Part shown: positions 1 through 7,720 of the stretch, in pieces
Layout: every line of letters starts with the position of its first letter
Position numbering within the stretch: the stretch's first letter is position 1
Assembly: GCF_019774615.1 (NCBI RefSeq)
Contig: NZ_CP081496.1
Coordinates: forward strand, 1,984,001-2,048,000
DNA: 64,000 bases
Source: Streptomyces sp. BHT-5-2
GTDB lineage: Bacteria > Actinomycetota > Actinomycetes > Streptomycetales > Streptomycetaceae
Direction of reading: 5' to 3'
Position numbers and translations under genes: made by a program
The notes under the pieces: generated by a model
Databases searched by the model: none
Told to the model about the DNA's origin: nothing
What the model saw: the letters and a program-made list of their open reading frames with translations, nothing else

Positions 1-93
1 CCCACCGGGGTGGTGTTCCCCGAGATGACGCCGGTGCCGCAGGACGTCGTCTCCGCGCTGGAGAAGGCAGGGGTCGAGGTCACGGTGTCATGA
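1..93 (+). CDS. 3' end of an unidentified gene
   Basis: The first 93 bases are open in frame 1 and end at a TGA at 91-93, giving 30 residues that finish GVEVTVS. The reading frame enters from outside the window. The next gene starts at the ATG at 90 inside an ATGA overlap, so the two are translationally coupled and probably one operon. The fragment is too short to assign a family. If it is a cluster enzyme it could supply a function missing downstream, such as a dehydratase, but nothing in the 30 residues shows that. Confidence 0.6.
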   Translation, partial: PTGVVFPEMTPVPQDVVSALEKAGVEVTVS

Positions 94-734
94 GCGAGGA
101 GAAAGGCGGCGGCAAGCCGCAGCTGACGCGGCAGGGGAACCTGCGGCGGACGAGTCTGCTCGATGCCGCCGAGTCCGTACTGGTCGCCAAGGGCAACGCG
201 GATGCGTCGCTGCGGGCCATCGCCGGTGAGGCGGGGGTGCGGGTCGGGCATCTGCAGCACTACTTCCCGACCCGGGCGGATCTGATCAAGGCCGTGCTGG
301 AGCGGGCGTTGGACCGGTCGCTGGAGCGGCTGGCGGAGACCACCGGGCTGCGGATGAGCCGGGAGGACCCGACGGTCATCGAGGTGCCGGAGGGCGGTCG
401 GGCGGAGCCCGCCGAGGTGGTCGCGGTGGTCCTGGCCGAGCAGGAGGACCCCCAGCTCGTCCGGCTGTATGTCGAGGTGTGGGCGCTGGCGGCGCGGGAC
501 GACGAGATCGCCGCGGTGGTCCGGGAGTTCTACCTGAAGTACGTGGCGCACGTCGAGGCGTATGTGCAGCAGGGGCGGCCGGAGTGGTCCGCCGACTTCT
601 GCCGGGCGCGGGCCGAGACGTTCGTGGCGCTGGTCGAGGGGGCGGCCCTGATGCGGTCGGGGATCGCCGGAAGCCGGTCGGGCGCGATGGACGAGCAACT
701 CGCCCGGCAGGCCGTTCAGTTGCTCCGGGACTAG
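90..734 (+). CDS. TetR/AcrR-family transcriptional regulator
   Basis: A 214-aa TetR-type repressor. The N-terminal helix-turn-helix spans about residues 20-65 and includes ASLRAIAGEAGVRVGHLQHYF, the usual DNA-reading helices ending in the H(Y)F motif, followed by an all-helical C-terminal ligand and dimerisation domain. It overlaps the upstream gene by 4 bp and lies 175 bp ahead of the P450. Its position at the head of the cluster suggests local control of the P450/polyketide genes, but no clear palindromic operator is visible in 735-909. The ligand is unknown. Confidence 0.88.
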   Translation: MSEEKGGGKPQLTRQGNLRRTSLLDAAESVLVAKGNADASLRAIAGEAGVRVGHLQHYFPTRADLIKAVLERALDRSLERLAETTGLRMSREDPTVIEVPEGGRAEPAEVVAVVLAEQEDPQLVRLYVEVWALAARDDEIAAVVREFYLKYVAHVEAYVQQGRPEWSADFCRARAETFVALVEGAALMRSGIAGSRSGAMDEQLARQAVQLLRD

Positions 735-909
735 GGCGTAGGACCCGGGCGTTTTCAGCCGCCGGGCGTCGGTGTCCGGTGTGTTTCAGCCGTCGGACCG
801 CGGTGTCCGGTGCGGTTTTCTCGGGGTCGGTCGGCCCGGGGCTGTGGCGGGTGCGTCGCGTCCTGGGCCGGGGGCCCGTCATCCATGGCACATCCAGGGG
901 GAGTTCGTC

Positions 910-2097
910 ATGTCCGAGGCAATCGATCTGGCCGAGCTGGCGGCCACGGCGGGTCTGGAGCAGGAGCTCGCGCGGCTCGCCGCCGACCACGACATCGTCC
1001 GTACGCGGCAGTTGAACCAGCAGGAGACCTGGACGGTGCTGAGCGCGCCGCTGACCCGGGAGCTGCTGAGCGATCCGCGGCTGTCCAACGACGTCCACAC
1101 GCATGCGCCGCACGGGGCGCTGGTCCCGGGGCTGCAGGTGATGCTGCTCGAACAGGACGACCCGGGGCACGCCCGTTACCGGCGGCTGGTGACCGCGGCG
1201 TTCGCGTCGAAGGCGGTGCGGCGGCTGGAGCCGCGGATCGTGGAGATCACCCGGCAGCTGCTGGAGAAGCTGGGCGACAGCGGGACGGTGGATTTCATCG
1301 ACGCGTTCACCTACCCGATGCCGCTGGAGGTGATCTGCGATCTGCTGGGGGTGCCGAACGAGGACCGGGACCCGTTCCGGAAGTGGGCGATGGACATCTC
1401 GGCGGCGCCGTCGCTGGAGGCGATGCAGACGTCGGCGGGCGAGCTGTTCGGGTACTGCGTCGGGCTGATCGGGGCCAAGCGGGCGCAGCCGACGGAGGAC
1501 CTGCTCGGTGAGCTGATCGCGGCGCGGTTCGAGGACGGTACCGGGCTGACGGACGAGGAGCTGTCGTCGTTCGCCGCGGTGCTGCTGATCGCGGGGCACG
1601 ACACGGTGACGAACCTGCTGGCCAACGCGTTGTACGAGCTGCTCACCCACCCGGAGCAGCTGGCCGCGCTGCGCGCGGACCGGTCGTTGGTGGGGGCGGC
1701 GGTGGAGGAGGCGCTGCGGTTCCGGGGGTCGGCGATGACCACGGTGAACCGGGTGGCACTTGAGGACATCGAGGCCGGTGGGGTCACCATCCGCAAGGGC
1801 GAGCTGGTGCGGTTCCTGTTGAACGCGGCCAATCGGGACGCGGAGGTGCGGGCGGACGGCCACACCTTCGACCTCGGGCGGGCCACCGCGCAGCATGTCG
1901 CGTTCGGGATGGGGCCGCACTTCTGCCTGGGGCAGCGGCTGGCCCGGCAGGAGGCGACGATCGCGCTGACCGAGATCCTGGACCGGTTCCCGACGCTGGA
2001 GCTCGGGGTGCCGGCGGACGAGGTGCGATGGCTGGCCTCGGATGCGATCCGGGGGCTGGAGGAGCTGCCGCTGCGCTACGCGCGGGCGGCGGAGTAG
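910..2097 (+). CDS. cytochrome P450 (CYP)
   Basis: A soluble bacterial P450 of 395 aa, the family's usual length. Visible signatures are the I-helix oxygen-activation motif AGHDT at residues 228-232, the K-helix ExxR at E267/R270, and the heme-binding loop FGMGPHFCLGQRLAR with the axial cysteine at C339. The start is the ATG at 910, 7-8 bases after an AGGGGGAG-like ribosome site; an earlier in-frame start at 772 lacks one. Ferredoxin and reductase genes follow in the same direction, giving a self-contained three-component monooxygenase. It probably oxidises the product of the adjacent polyketide/amine pathway; the substrate is unknown. Confidence 0.95.
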   Translation: MSEAIDLAELAATAGLEQELARLAADHDIVRTRQLNQQETWTVLSAPLTRELLSDPRLSNDVHTHAPHGALVPGLQVMLLEQDDPGHARYRRLVTAAFASKAVRRLEPRIVEITRQLLEKLGDSGTVDFIDAFTYPMPLEVICDLLGVPNEDRDPFRKWAMDISAAPSLEAMQTSAGELFGYCVGLIGAKRAQPTEDLLGELIAARFEDGTGLTDEELSSFAAVLLIAGHDTVTNLLANALYELLTHPEQLAALRADRSLVGAAVEEALRFRGSAMTTVNRVALEDIEAGGVTIRKGELVRFLLNAANRDAEVRADGHTFDLGRATAQHVAFGMGPHFCLGQRLARQEATIALTEILDRFPTLELGVPADEVRWLASDAIRGLEELPLRYARAAE

Positions 2098-2222
2098 GGG
2101 CGTCCCGGTGGTCGGCGGGGCGGTCCGGTGCGGGGCGTGCCGCCGACCGCGGACGGGTGCGGGTGCGGCGGGGATGTTCCCCGGTCGCGTAACTGGCATG
2201 GGATTAAGGGGAGTTGGCGGAC

Positions 2223-2420
2223 ATGACGGTGCGGATCTCGGTCGATTACGGGCTGTGCGACGGGCTGGGGCAGTGTGCGCTGGTGGCGCCGGAGGTCTTC
2301 GCGCTGGACGACGACGAGCAGTTGGTCGTCACGCCGGACCCGGCGCCGGAGTTGGCGGGGAAGGTGGCGGCCGCGGCGCGGGCGTGCCCGGTGCGGGCGA
2401 TCTCGGTCGAGGGGGCCTGA
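2223..2420 (+). CDS. ferredoxin, [3Fe-4S] type
   Basis: A 65-aa acidic ferredoxin that passes single electrons from the reductase to the P450. It has three cluster cysteines, in CDGLGQC and ACPVRA; the place of the usual second cysteine is Gly, which is the pattern of P450-associated three-iron ferredoxins. A TTG at 2214 is in frame, but it directly abuts the AAGGGGAG ribosome site, whereas the ATG at 2223 lies about 9 bases after it, so I start there. It is separated by 3 bp from the reductase gene. Confidence 0.93.
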   Translation: MTVRISVDYGLCDGLGQCALVAPEVFALDDDEQLVVTPDPAPELAGKVAAAARACPVRAISVEGA

Positions 2421-2423
2421 GCC

Positions 2424-3746
2424 TTGCGCGAGGTCGTGGTGGTGGGCGCGGGCCTGGCCGGTGTCCGGGCCGCCGGGGAGCTGCGGGCCCGGGGGTTCTC
2501 CGGGGCGCTGACGGTGGTGTCGGACGAGGTGGAACTCCCCTACGACCGGCCGCCGTTGACCAAGCAGGTGGTGTCCGGGACGCTCACCGCGGACGACATC
2601 CGGCTGGCGGGCGCCGAGGACTTCGGCGCCCGCTGGGTCCGGGGGACCGCGGCCGTCGGGCTGGACCGGGAGCGGCGCCGGGTGCGGCTGGCCGACGGCG
2701 TGGAGCTGCCGTACGACGGGCTGGTGCTGGCGACCGGGGCGCGGGCGCGGGCCTGGCCCGGGGAGGTGCCGGCCGGGGTGCTGACGGTGCGGGGGCTGGA
2801 CGACGTCCGGGCGCTGCGTGCGGCGGTCGACGGCGGGGCCCGTGAGGTGGTGGTCGTCGGGGCGGGTTTCGTCGGGGTGGAGTTGGCGTCGTCGCTGGTC
2901 GGGCTGGGGCTCGGGGTGCGGGTGACGTTGCTGGAGCCGTTCGGGCGACCGTTGCGGGCGCTGGGCGGGACGGTGCCGGACGTGGTGGCCGCGGCGGCGC
3001 GGCGGGCCGGGGTGGAGCTGCGAATGGGCATCGGGGTGAGGGGTTTTCGTGCGGAGGGGGCGCGGGTCGCCGGGGTCGAGTCGGCCGACGGGAGTGTGCT
3101 GCCGGCCGAGGTGGCGGTGGTGGCGATCGGGATGGTGCCGGCCACGGGATGGCTGGTGGGGTCCGGGCTGGCGCTGCCGGGCGGGCGGGTGCACTGCGAC
3201 GAGCGGCTGTTCGCGCGGACGGCGGAGGTGCCGGGTGTGGCGGGTGCGCTGGGTGAGGTGGGTGTGACGGGGGCGGCCGGGGGGATCGATCCGCGGATCG
3301 TGGTGGCCGGGGACGTGGCGCGGTGCGATGCGGTGCGGTCGGCGGACGGGCCGGTGGCGCTGGAGCACTGGAGCAACGCGGCGGCGCAGGGGGAGTCGGC
3401 GGCGCGGAACCTGTTGGCGGGGCCGGCGGCGGCCGGGTCGTATGCGCATGTGCCGTCGTTCTGGACGTCGGCGTTCGGGCTGCGGATCAAGTCGGTGGGG
3501 CTGCCGGGGACCGGGGACCGGGTGGTCGTCGAGGAGGGCGAGCCGGGGTCGGAGAAGTTGGTGGAGGCGCACTACCGGGCGGGCCGGCTGGTCGGTGCGG
3601 TGAGTGTGAATCTGGGGAAGCGGCTGGCGGGGTATGCACGGCGGCTCCAGGAGGAGCGGGGGGCGGCGGAGGCGGCCGGGGTGTCCGGCGGGGCGCCGGG
3701 CCGGGGCTCCGACGAGGTGCCGGCCTGGGGCGGGGCCGCGGGCTGA
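2424..3746 (+). CDS. FAD-dependent NAD(P)H:ferredoxin reductase
   Basis: A 440-aa flavoprotein of the putidaredoxin-reductase type. It shows an N-terminal FAD-binding GAGLAG glycine motif within the first 15 residues, a central NAD(P)-binding GAGFVGVE motif around residue 145, and a late FAD-contacting VVAGDVAR segment. It takes electrons from NAD(P)H and reduces the ferredoxin encoded 3 bp upstream. The start is TTG (2424). The C-terminal 30 residues are low-complexity Gly/Ala/Arg. The gene completes the P450 redox chain and ends the first plus-strand block of the cluster. Confidence 0.93.
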   Translation: MREVVVVGAGLAGVRAAGELRARGFSGALTVVSDEVELPYDRPPLTKQVVSGTLTADDIRLAGAEDFGARWVRGTAAVGLDRERRRVRLADGVELPYDGLVLATGARARAWPGEVPAGVLTVRGLDDVRALRAAVDGGAREVVVVGAGFVGVELASSLVGLGLGVRVTLLEPFGRPLRALGGTVPDVVAAAARRAGVELRMGIGVRGFRAEGARVAGVESADGSVLPAEVAVVAIGMVPATGWLVGSGLALPGGRVHCDERLFARTAEVPGVAGALGEVGVTGAAGGIDPRIVVAGDVARCDAVRSADGPVALEHWSNAAAQGESAARNLLAGPAAAGSYAHVPSFWTSAFGLRIKSVGLPGTGDRVVVEEGEPGSEKLVEAHYRAGRLVGAVSVNLGKRLAGYARRLQEERGAAEAAGVSGGAPGRGSDEVPAWGGAAG

Positions 3747-4510
3747 GCGGCGGCATCCGGCCGGTGGCCGGAATTCTGTGCCGTGACCGAAGACGTTCCG
3801 TCGCCCGAGAAGTTCCGCGACAATGGAAAAGTTAACGCGCCATTCATATTGATAGGGGTTCACTGTTCGAGCCGGCGGCATCCTGGGTTACCCCCCGTAA
3901 ACCCCCCTAATTTTCATCACTTTCCCGAGCGCTTTGGGTCAAGTGACCTATCGCACAAACGAGTGACGGTCCCGGATGGCTCTGGTAGCGTTTTTGTCAC
4001 GCCTCCAGGAGAGGCGGAGCGGGCTTTGTGAGTGCGTCACGACGAGGTGGCCGCCGACAATGTGCGGCCCGTTCTTGCGCAAGCAGGTGTCGGGGGATCA
4101 TTTGCTATCGGGGGATGGTCATGTGTAGCGCTTTCACCAGCGCGTGAATCGCGGCTTCCGAATCTCCGGAAGCGTTTCCTTTCTCGTGTGCCCGTAGGTG
4201 CGCCCATCGTTCTGACGGCGCCGAATCTTGTCTCGGGCGCGTAATCCATCATCAATCGTTCGCCATGCGCGAGTCTGCGGTGACGGTCGTCGGCTGAAAT
4301 TCCGGACGACTTCGCAAGGCTTGCGCAGCGGGCTTCCTCTATCGCGCCCACAGTGTCCTGTGTATTTCCGGGGCGGCTGGTGCGAGCTTTCGATTAAACG
4401 CTGTCGGATATTTTCCGCTGCCGTTTCCAGAGAATTTCCATGGCTGGTCGACGATTCCCCATGGCCGGTCGACGGTGGTCTTCAGAGTGCTCAGAAACGA
4501 GGAGAGAACC
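3747..4510 (+). other. 764-bp intergenic regulatory region ahead of the polyketide genes
   Basis: No convincing gene: the short open frames here lack GC3 bias and recognisable motifs, and base composition is visibly richer in A/T than in the flanking genes, as in Streptomyces promoter regions. Three structures stand out. TCGGGGGAT is repeated directly at 4090-4098 and 4108-4116 (period 18). GCTTCCG/CGGAAGC forms an inverted repeat at 4154-4173. Tandem 16-mers lie at 4438-4474 (separate entry). The gap probably carries the main promoter of the ACP-to-thioesterase operon. Confidence 0.6.
4438..4474 (+). repeat. tandem 16-bp direct repeats before the ACP gene
   Basis: CCATGGCTGGTCGACG at 4438-4453 recurs as CCATGGCCGGTCGACG at 4459-4474, differing at one base. 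The period is 21 bp, two helical turns, so both copies face the same side of the DNA. The second copy ends 36 bp before the ACP start. This geometry suits a cooperative activator or repressor site. The regulator is unknown. Confidence 0.55.
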
Positions 4511-5089
4511 ATGCAGAACCCCTACGAGGCCGAGCAGATCCAGGAGATCGTACGGGAGGGGCTCGCCCAGGTCCTGGGCACCGGGACCGACGAGATCACC
4601 CCGGACGCCACCCTCGTCGGCGACCTCGGCGCGGAATCCCTCGACCTGGTCGAATTCCGCTTCGAAATGGAGACCAAGCTCGGCGTGGCGCTGCCGAAGT
4701 CCAATGTCCTGGACCAGCTCGCCGGGGTGCTCGGCGGCTCCGAGCAGCTCTACGACGAGCGCGGCGGCATCACCGAGCTGGCCGCCGAGGTGCTGCGCCG
4801 CAGCGCGTTCGGCTACTCCGCCGAGCAGGTGCACGCCGGCCAGCGGCCCTACGAGGTCGCCGCCGCGGCCACCAGTGCCCACTGGGCCGCCTTCACCCAC
4901 GCGATCTTCGACCACCTGCCCGAGAACTGCACCGAGTGCGGCGCCGACAAGGCCGAGCCGGCCGCGTCCGGCAAGGCGGTCTGCGCCGGCTGCGGTGCCG
5001 CGCTGGAGGCCGCCACGGGCGACGAGGTGATGGCCGAGGGCGTCCGGAGCGCGCTGGCCGCCCTCGGGCACGCCCAGCCCGTCGGCTGA
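4511..5089 (+). CDS. acyl carrier protein with C-terminal zinc-ribbon-like extension
   Basis: A 192-aa protein. Residues 1-85 are an acyl carrier domain with the phosphopantetheine site LGAESLDLVEF (Ser43). Usual ACPs stop near residue 85, but this one continues about 105 residues. The extension contains CTEC (C140/C143) and CAGC (C158/C161), a CX2C-X14-CX2C arrangement typical of a zinc ribbon. The ATG at 4511 follows a GAGGAGAG ribosome site. It heads the run of ketosynthase genes and is the only carrier protein in the cluster, so it presumably holds the growing chain. The extension may dock a partner enzyme; that part is inference. Confidence 0.88.
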   Translation: MQNPYEAEQIQEIVREGLAQVLGTGTDEITPDATLVGDLGAESLDLVEFRFEMETKLGVALPKSNVLDQLAGVLGGSEQLYDERGGITELAAEVLRRSAFGYSAEQVHAGQRPYEVAAAATSAHWAAFTHAIFDHLPENCTECGADKAEPAASGKAVCAGCGAALEAATGDEVMAEGVRSALAALGHAQPVG

Positions 5090-5150
5090 CCGCCCGGCGG
5101 CCGGTGCGGAAGGCGTCGCTCGTCGTGCGAGTCGTGCGAAAGGAATGCAA

Positions 5151-6500
5151 GTGACACCCCACATATCCCACGGGGCCCAACACGAGGTCGTGGTGACCGG
5201 GATCGGCCTGGTCGCCGGGCAACTGACCGACCCGGAGGCGCTGTTCGACCACATCGCGGAAGGACGCACGCTCATCGCCGAGCACCCCCTCCACAAGGAG
5301 TGGGGCGTCCCCTGCGCCGTCTCTGCCCACATCGACCCCCATGTCCGGCAGGCGCTCGCGGACGCGGCGCCCGAGGAGGCCGGGCCGCTGGGACCGGCCG
5401 GCGTCCTCGCCTGGCACGCCGCCGCCCAGGCATGGGAGCGCAGCGGACTGCCGCGCCGGCTGGACAGCGAGCGCGGCGGCCTCTTCCTCGCCTGCAACCG
5501 GATGGTCATGGAGCCGGCCGAACTCACCACGCTGGCCGCCCATGTGGACCACGAGGCCGCGGCCCTGGACCTGGACGGCTACCTGGAGGCGCTCGACGGC
5601 GCCGCGGCGGCCGGCGGAGCCGACGCGGCCGGCGCCGGCGGGCTCGACCCGGACCGGCACGCGCGGATCCAGCCGGACACCGCCACCGCCGCGCTCGCCG
5701 ACTACTTCGGCGCGTCCGGTGTCCTGGAGACCCACGCGGACGCCTGCGCCGCCGGCGGCATGGCGATCGGCAGCGCCTACCGCTACATCCGCAGCGGTGC
5801 GCTGGACGTGGCGCTGGCCGGCGGCGCCGAGAGCCTGACCACGCTGACCTCGATCACCGCCTTCTACGGGGTGGGCGCGCTCGCCCCGGTGGACGGGAAG
5901 GACCCGGAGCGGATCAGCCGCCCCTTCGACAAGGACCGCTCGGGCTTCGTCATCGGGGACGGCGCGGCCTTCCTCGTCCTGGAGTCCCGGGCGCACGCCG
6001 AGGCGCGCGGCGCCCGCATCCTGGCCCGGGTCGCCGGGTACGCCGGGGTGACCGAGGCGGTGAAGATGACGTCCAGTTCGCGGGACGGCTCGGACTACGC
6101 GGAGTGCATGCGGGCCGCGCTGGCCGACGCCGGGCTCGGGCCGGACGACATCGACCACGTCAACGCGCACGGCACCTCCACCGAGGCCAACGACACCTGC
6201 GAGGCGGCGGCCCTGCACACCGTCTTCGGGGCGCGGGCCGCCACGCTCCCGGTCACCGGCAACAAGTCCGCCATGGGGCACTCGCTGGCCAACAGCGGGG
6301 CGGCCGAGGCGGTGCTGTCGGTGCTCAGCCTCCGGCGGCAGACGCTGCTGCCGACCCTGAACTTCACCGAGCCGGACGAGGTGACCGCCGGGCTGGACGT
6401 CGTCACCGAGCGGCGCCCGGCGCGGGTGACCGCGGTGCTGTCCAACTCCTTCGGCTTCGGGGGCCAGAACTGCTCCCTGGTCCTGGCCGAGGCGGGGTGA
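5151..6500 (+). CDS. beta-ketoacyl-ACP synthase, catalytic KS (pair 1)
   Basis: A 449-aa thiolase-fold ketosynthase of the FabF/KS-alpha type that condenses malonyl-ACP with the growing acyl chain. The catalytic set is complete: Cys199 in DACAAGG, His340 in NAHGTST, Lys372 and His377 in NKSAMGHS, plus the C-terminal SFGFGGQN loop. The sequence around Cys (HADACAAGG) departs from the common STACATS, suggesting unusual chain specificity. I use the GTG at 5151, 6 bases after AAAGGA; the ATG at 5145 abuts that site. It overlaps the next gene by 4 bp (GTGA), consistent with a stoichiometric KS/partner heterodimer. Confidence 0.92.
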   Translation: MTPHISHGAQHEVVVTGIGLVAGQLTDPEALFDHIAEGRTLIAEHPLHKEWGVPCAVSAHIDPHVRQALADAAPEEAGPLGPAGVLAWHAAAQAWERSGLPRRLDSERGGLFLACNRMVMEPAELTTLAAHVDHEAAALDLDGYLEALDGAAAAGGADAAGAGGLDPDRHARIQPDTATAALADYFGASGVLETHADACAAGGMAIGSAYRYIRSGALDVALAGGAESLTTLTSITAFYGVGALAPVDGKDPERISRPFDKDRSGFVIGDGAAFLVLESRAHAEARGARILARVAGYAGVTEAVKMTSSSRDGSDYAECMRAALADAGLGPDDIDHVNAHGTSTEANDTCEAAALHTVFGARAATLPVTGNKSAMGHSLANSGAAEAVLSVLSLRRQTLLPTLNFTEPDEVTAGLDVVTERRPARVTAVLSNSFGFGGQNCSLVLAEAG

Positions 6501-7720
6501 GCGCGGCGATGACGGCGACGATGAGGCATCACGTACGGCTGACCGCGCCCGGGCTCCACACCGCGGCCGGGACCGGTCCGGGCGACCTGTGGGAGGCCCT
6601 GGTCGCCGGCAAGGACACCCGCAGTCCGGCCGAGGCGCTGGCGGGCCCGTGGCCGGAGTTCGACACCGCCTTCCTGGTGGCGGACCCGGACGCGGCCGCC
6701 CTCGGGGTGCACCGCAGGGTCCTGCGCACCTCGGAGAAGCAGGCCCGGATGGCGCTCTACGGGGCGCGGCTGGCGCTCGCCGGTCCGGCGGAGCGCGGTC
6801 CGGTCGGCGGCCCCGGTTGGGGTCTCTACCTCGGACTGCCCACCGTGGACGAGGAGTTGCTGCGGTTCTCCGCGCTGGACCGGCTGCACCGGGCCGCCGG
6901 ATCGCCGGCCGAGGTCGCCGCCCTCTACGGCCGGGAGGTCCCGCCGTTCAGCGGGCTGTCCCACCTCAACAGCACCGCGGCCGCGCACATCTCGGCGGCC
7001 TTCGGGCTGACCGGGGCGATGGCCGCGTACTCGCCGTTCTCCGACGCCGGGCTGCAGGCCCTGATCGACGGGGCGCTGTCGGTCGCGGAGGGGGAGAACG
7101 AGGCGGCGCTGGTCGGGGCGGTGAGCCCCAAGGTGCATCCACTGCTCTTCGCGCAGTACGAAGAGCTGGGGTGGAACGGGGCGGTGCCGGGGGAGGGCGC
7201 GGCCTTCCTGCTCGCCGAGCGGGGCGGCGGCGCGGACGGCGGCGCGGGCGGGCCGGACGGCTCGTCCGCCGGGTCCGGGGCGCCGGGGGCGCGGCTGGCC
7301 GGTTACGGGCGGGCGTTCGGCGCCGGGCCCGAGGACCGGGCCGAGGCGATCGCCGAGGCCGTCCACGCGGCCCTGGAGACGGCCGGCACGGACGCCGGCG
7401 GGATCGGCTGGGTGCTGCCCGACGCCGCCTGGACGGCGGACACCGCACGGGCCCAGGACGCCGCCCTGGAGCGGGTCTTCGCGGGCACCGCGGACCGGCC
7501 CGCCGCGTTCACCGCCGAGCGCGCCACCGGGGTGCTGGGCCCCGCCCACCCGCTGGCGCACACGCTGCTGGCGCTGCACGGCCTGGCCACCGGGCGGCGG
7601 CTGGCCGCCGACGGCGAGGCGGTGCGCGAGGAGGCGCTGCCCGCCCCGCGGGCCCTGGTGCTGGCCTGCGGCGCACGCGGCCAGGTGTGCGCCGTCGTAC
7701 TGGAAGGAGCCGGGAAATGA
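6497..7720 (+). CDS. ketosynthase-fold protein lacking catalytic residues (chain-length-factor-like, pair 1)
   Basis: A 407-aa KS homologue in which the nucleophile region reads AYSPFSDAG, with Ser182 where Cys is expected. The NAHGTST and NKxxxGH histidine motifs are also absent (the C-terminal region has only GPAHPLAHT), so it cannot condense by the usual mechanism. Family knowledge: inactive KS-beta/chain-length-factor subunits pair with an active KS in type II systems and shape the product tunnel. GTGA overlap with the active KS upstream and ATGA overlap with the next KS support coupled expression. ATG starts at 6509 and 6521 are alternatives. Confidence 0.8.
   Translation: MSAAMTATMRHHVRLTAPGLHTAAGTGPGDLWEALVAGKDTRSPAEALAGPWPEFDTAFLVADPDAAALGVHRRVLRTSEKQARMALYGARLALAGPAERGPVGGPGWGLYLGLPTVDEELLRFSALDRLHRAAGSPAEVAALYGREVPPFSGLSHLNSTAAAHISAAFGLTGAMAAYSPFSDAGLQALIDGALSVAEGENEAALVGAVSPKVHPLLFAQYEELGWNGAVPGEGAAFLLAERGGGADGGAGGPDGSSAGSGAPGARLAGYGRAFGAGPEDRAEAIAEAVHAALETAGTDAGGIGWVLPDAAWTADTARAQDAALERVFAGTADRPAAFTAERATGVLGPAHPLAHTLLALHGLATGRRLAADGEAVREEALPAPRALVLACGARGQVCAVVLEGAGK

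Noticed and set aside
376..2199. 607-aa minus-strand open frame across TetR and P450
   Set aside because: Low-complexity Arg/Pro translation antisense to two well-supported genes.
2214..2222. TTG start for the ferredoxin
   Set aside because: It abuts the AAGGGGAG ribosome site; the ATG at 2223 has proper spacing.
4032..4244. Small plus-strand frames in the cluster promoter gap
   Set aside because: No GC3 bias, no ribosome site and no motif; base composition is that of intergenic DNA.
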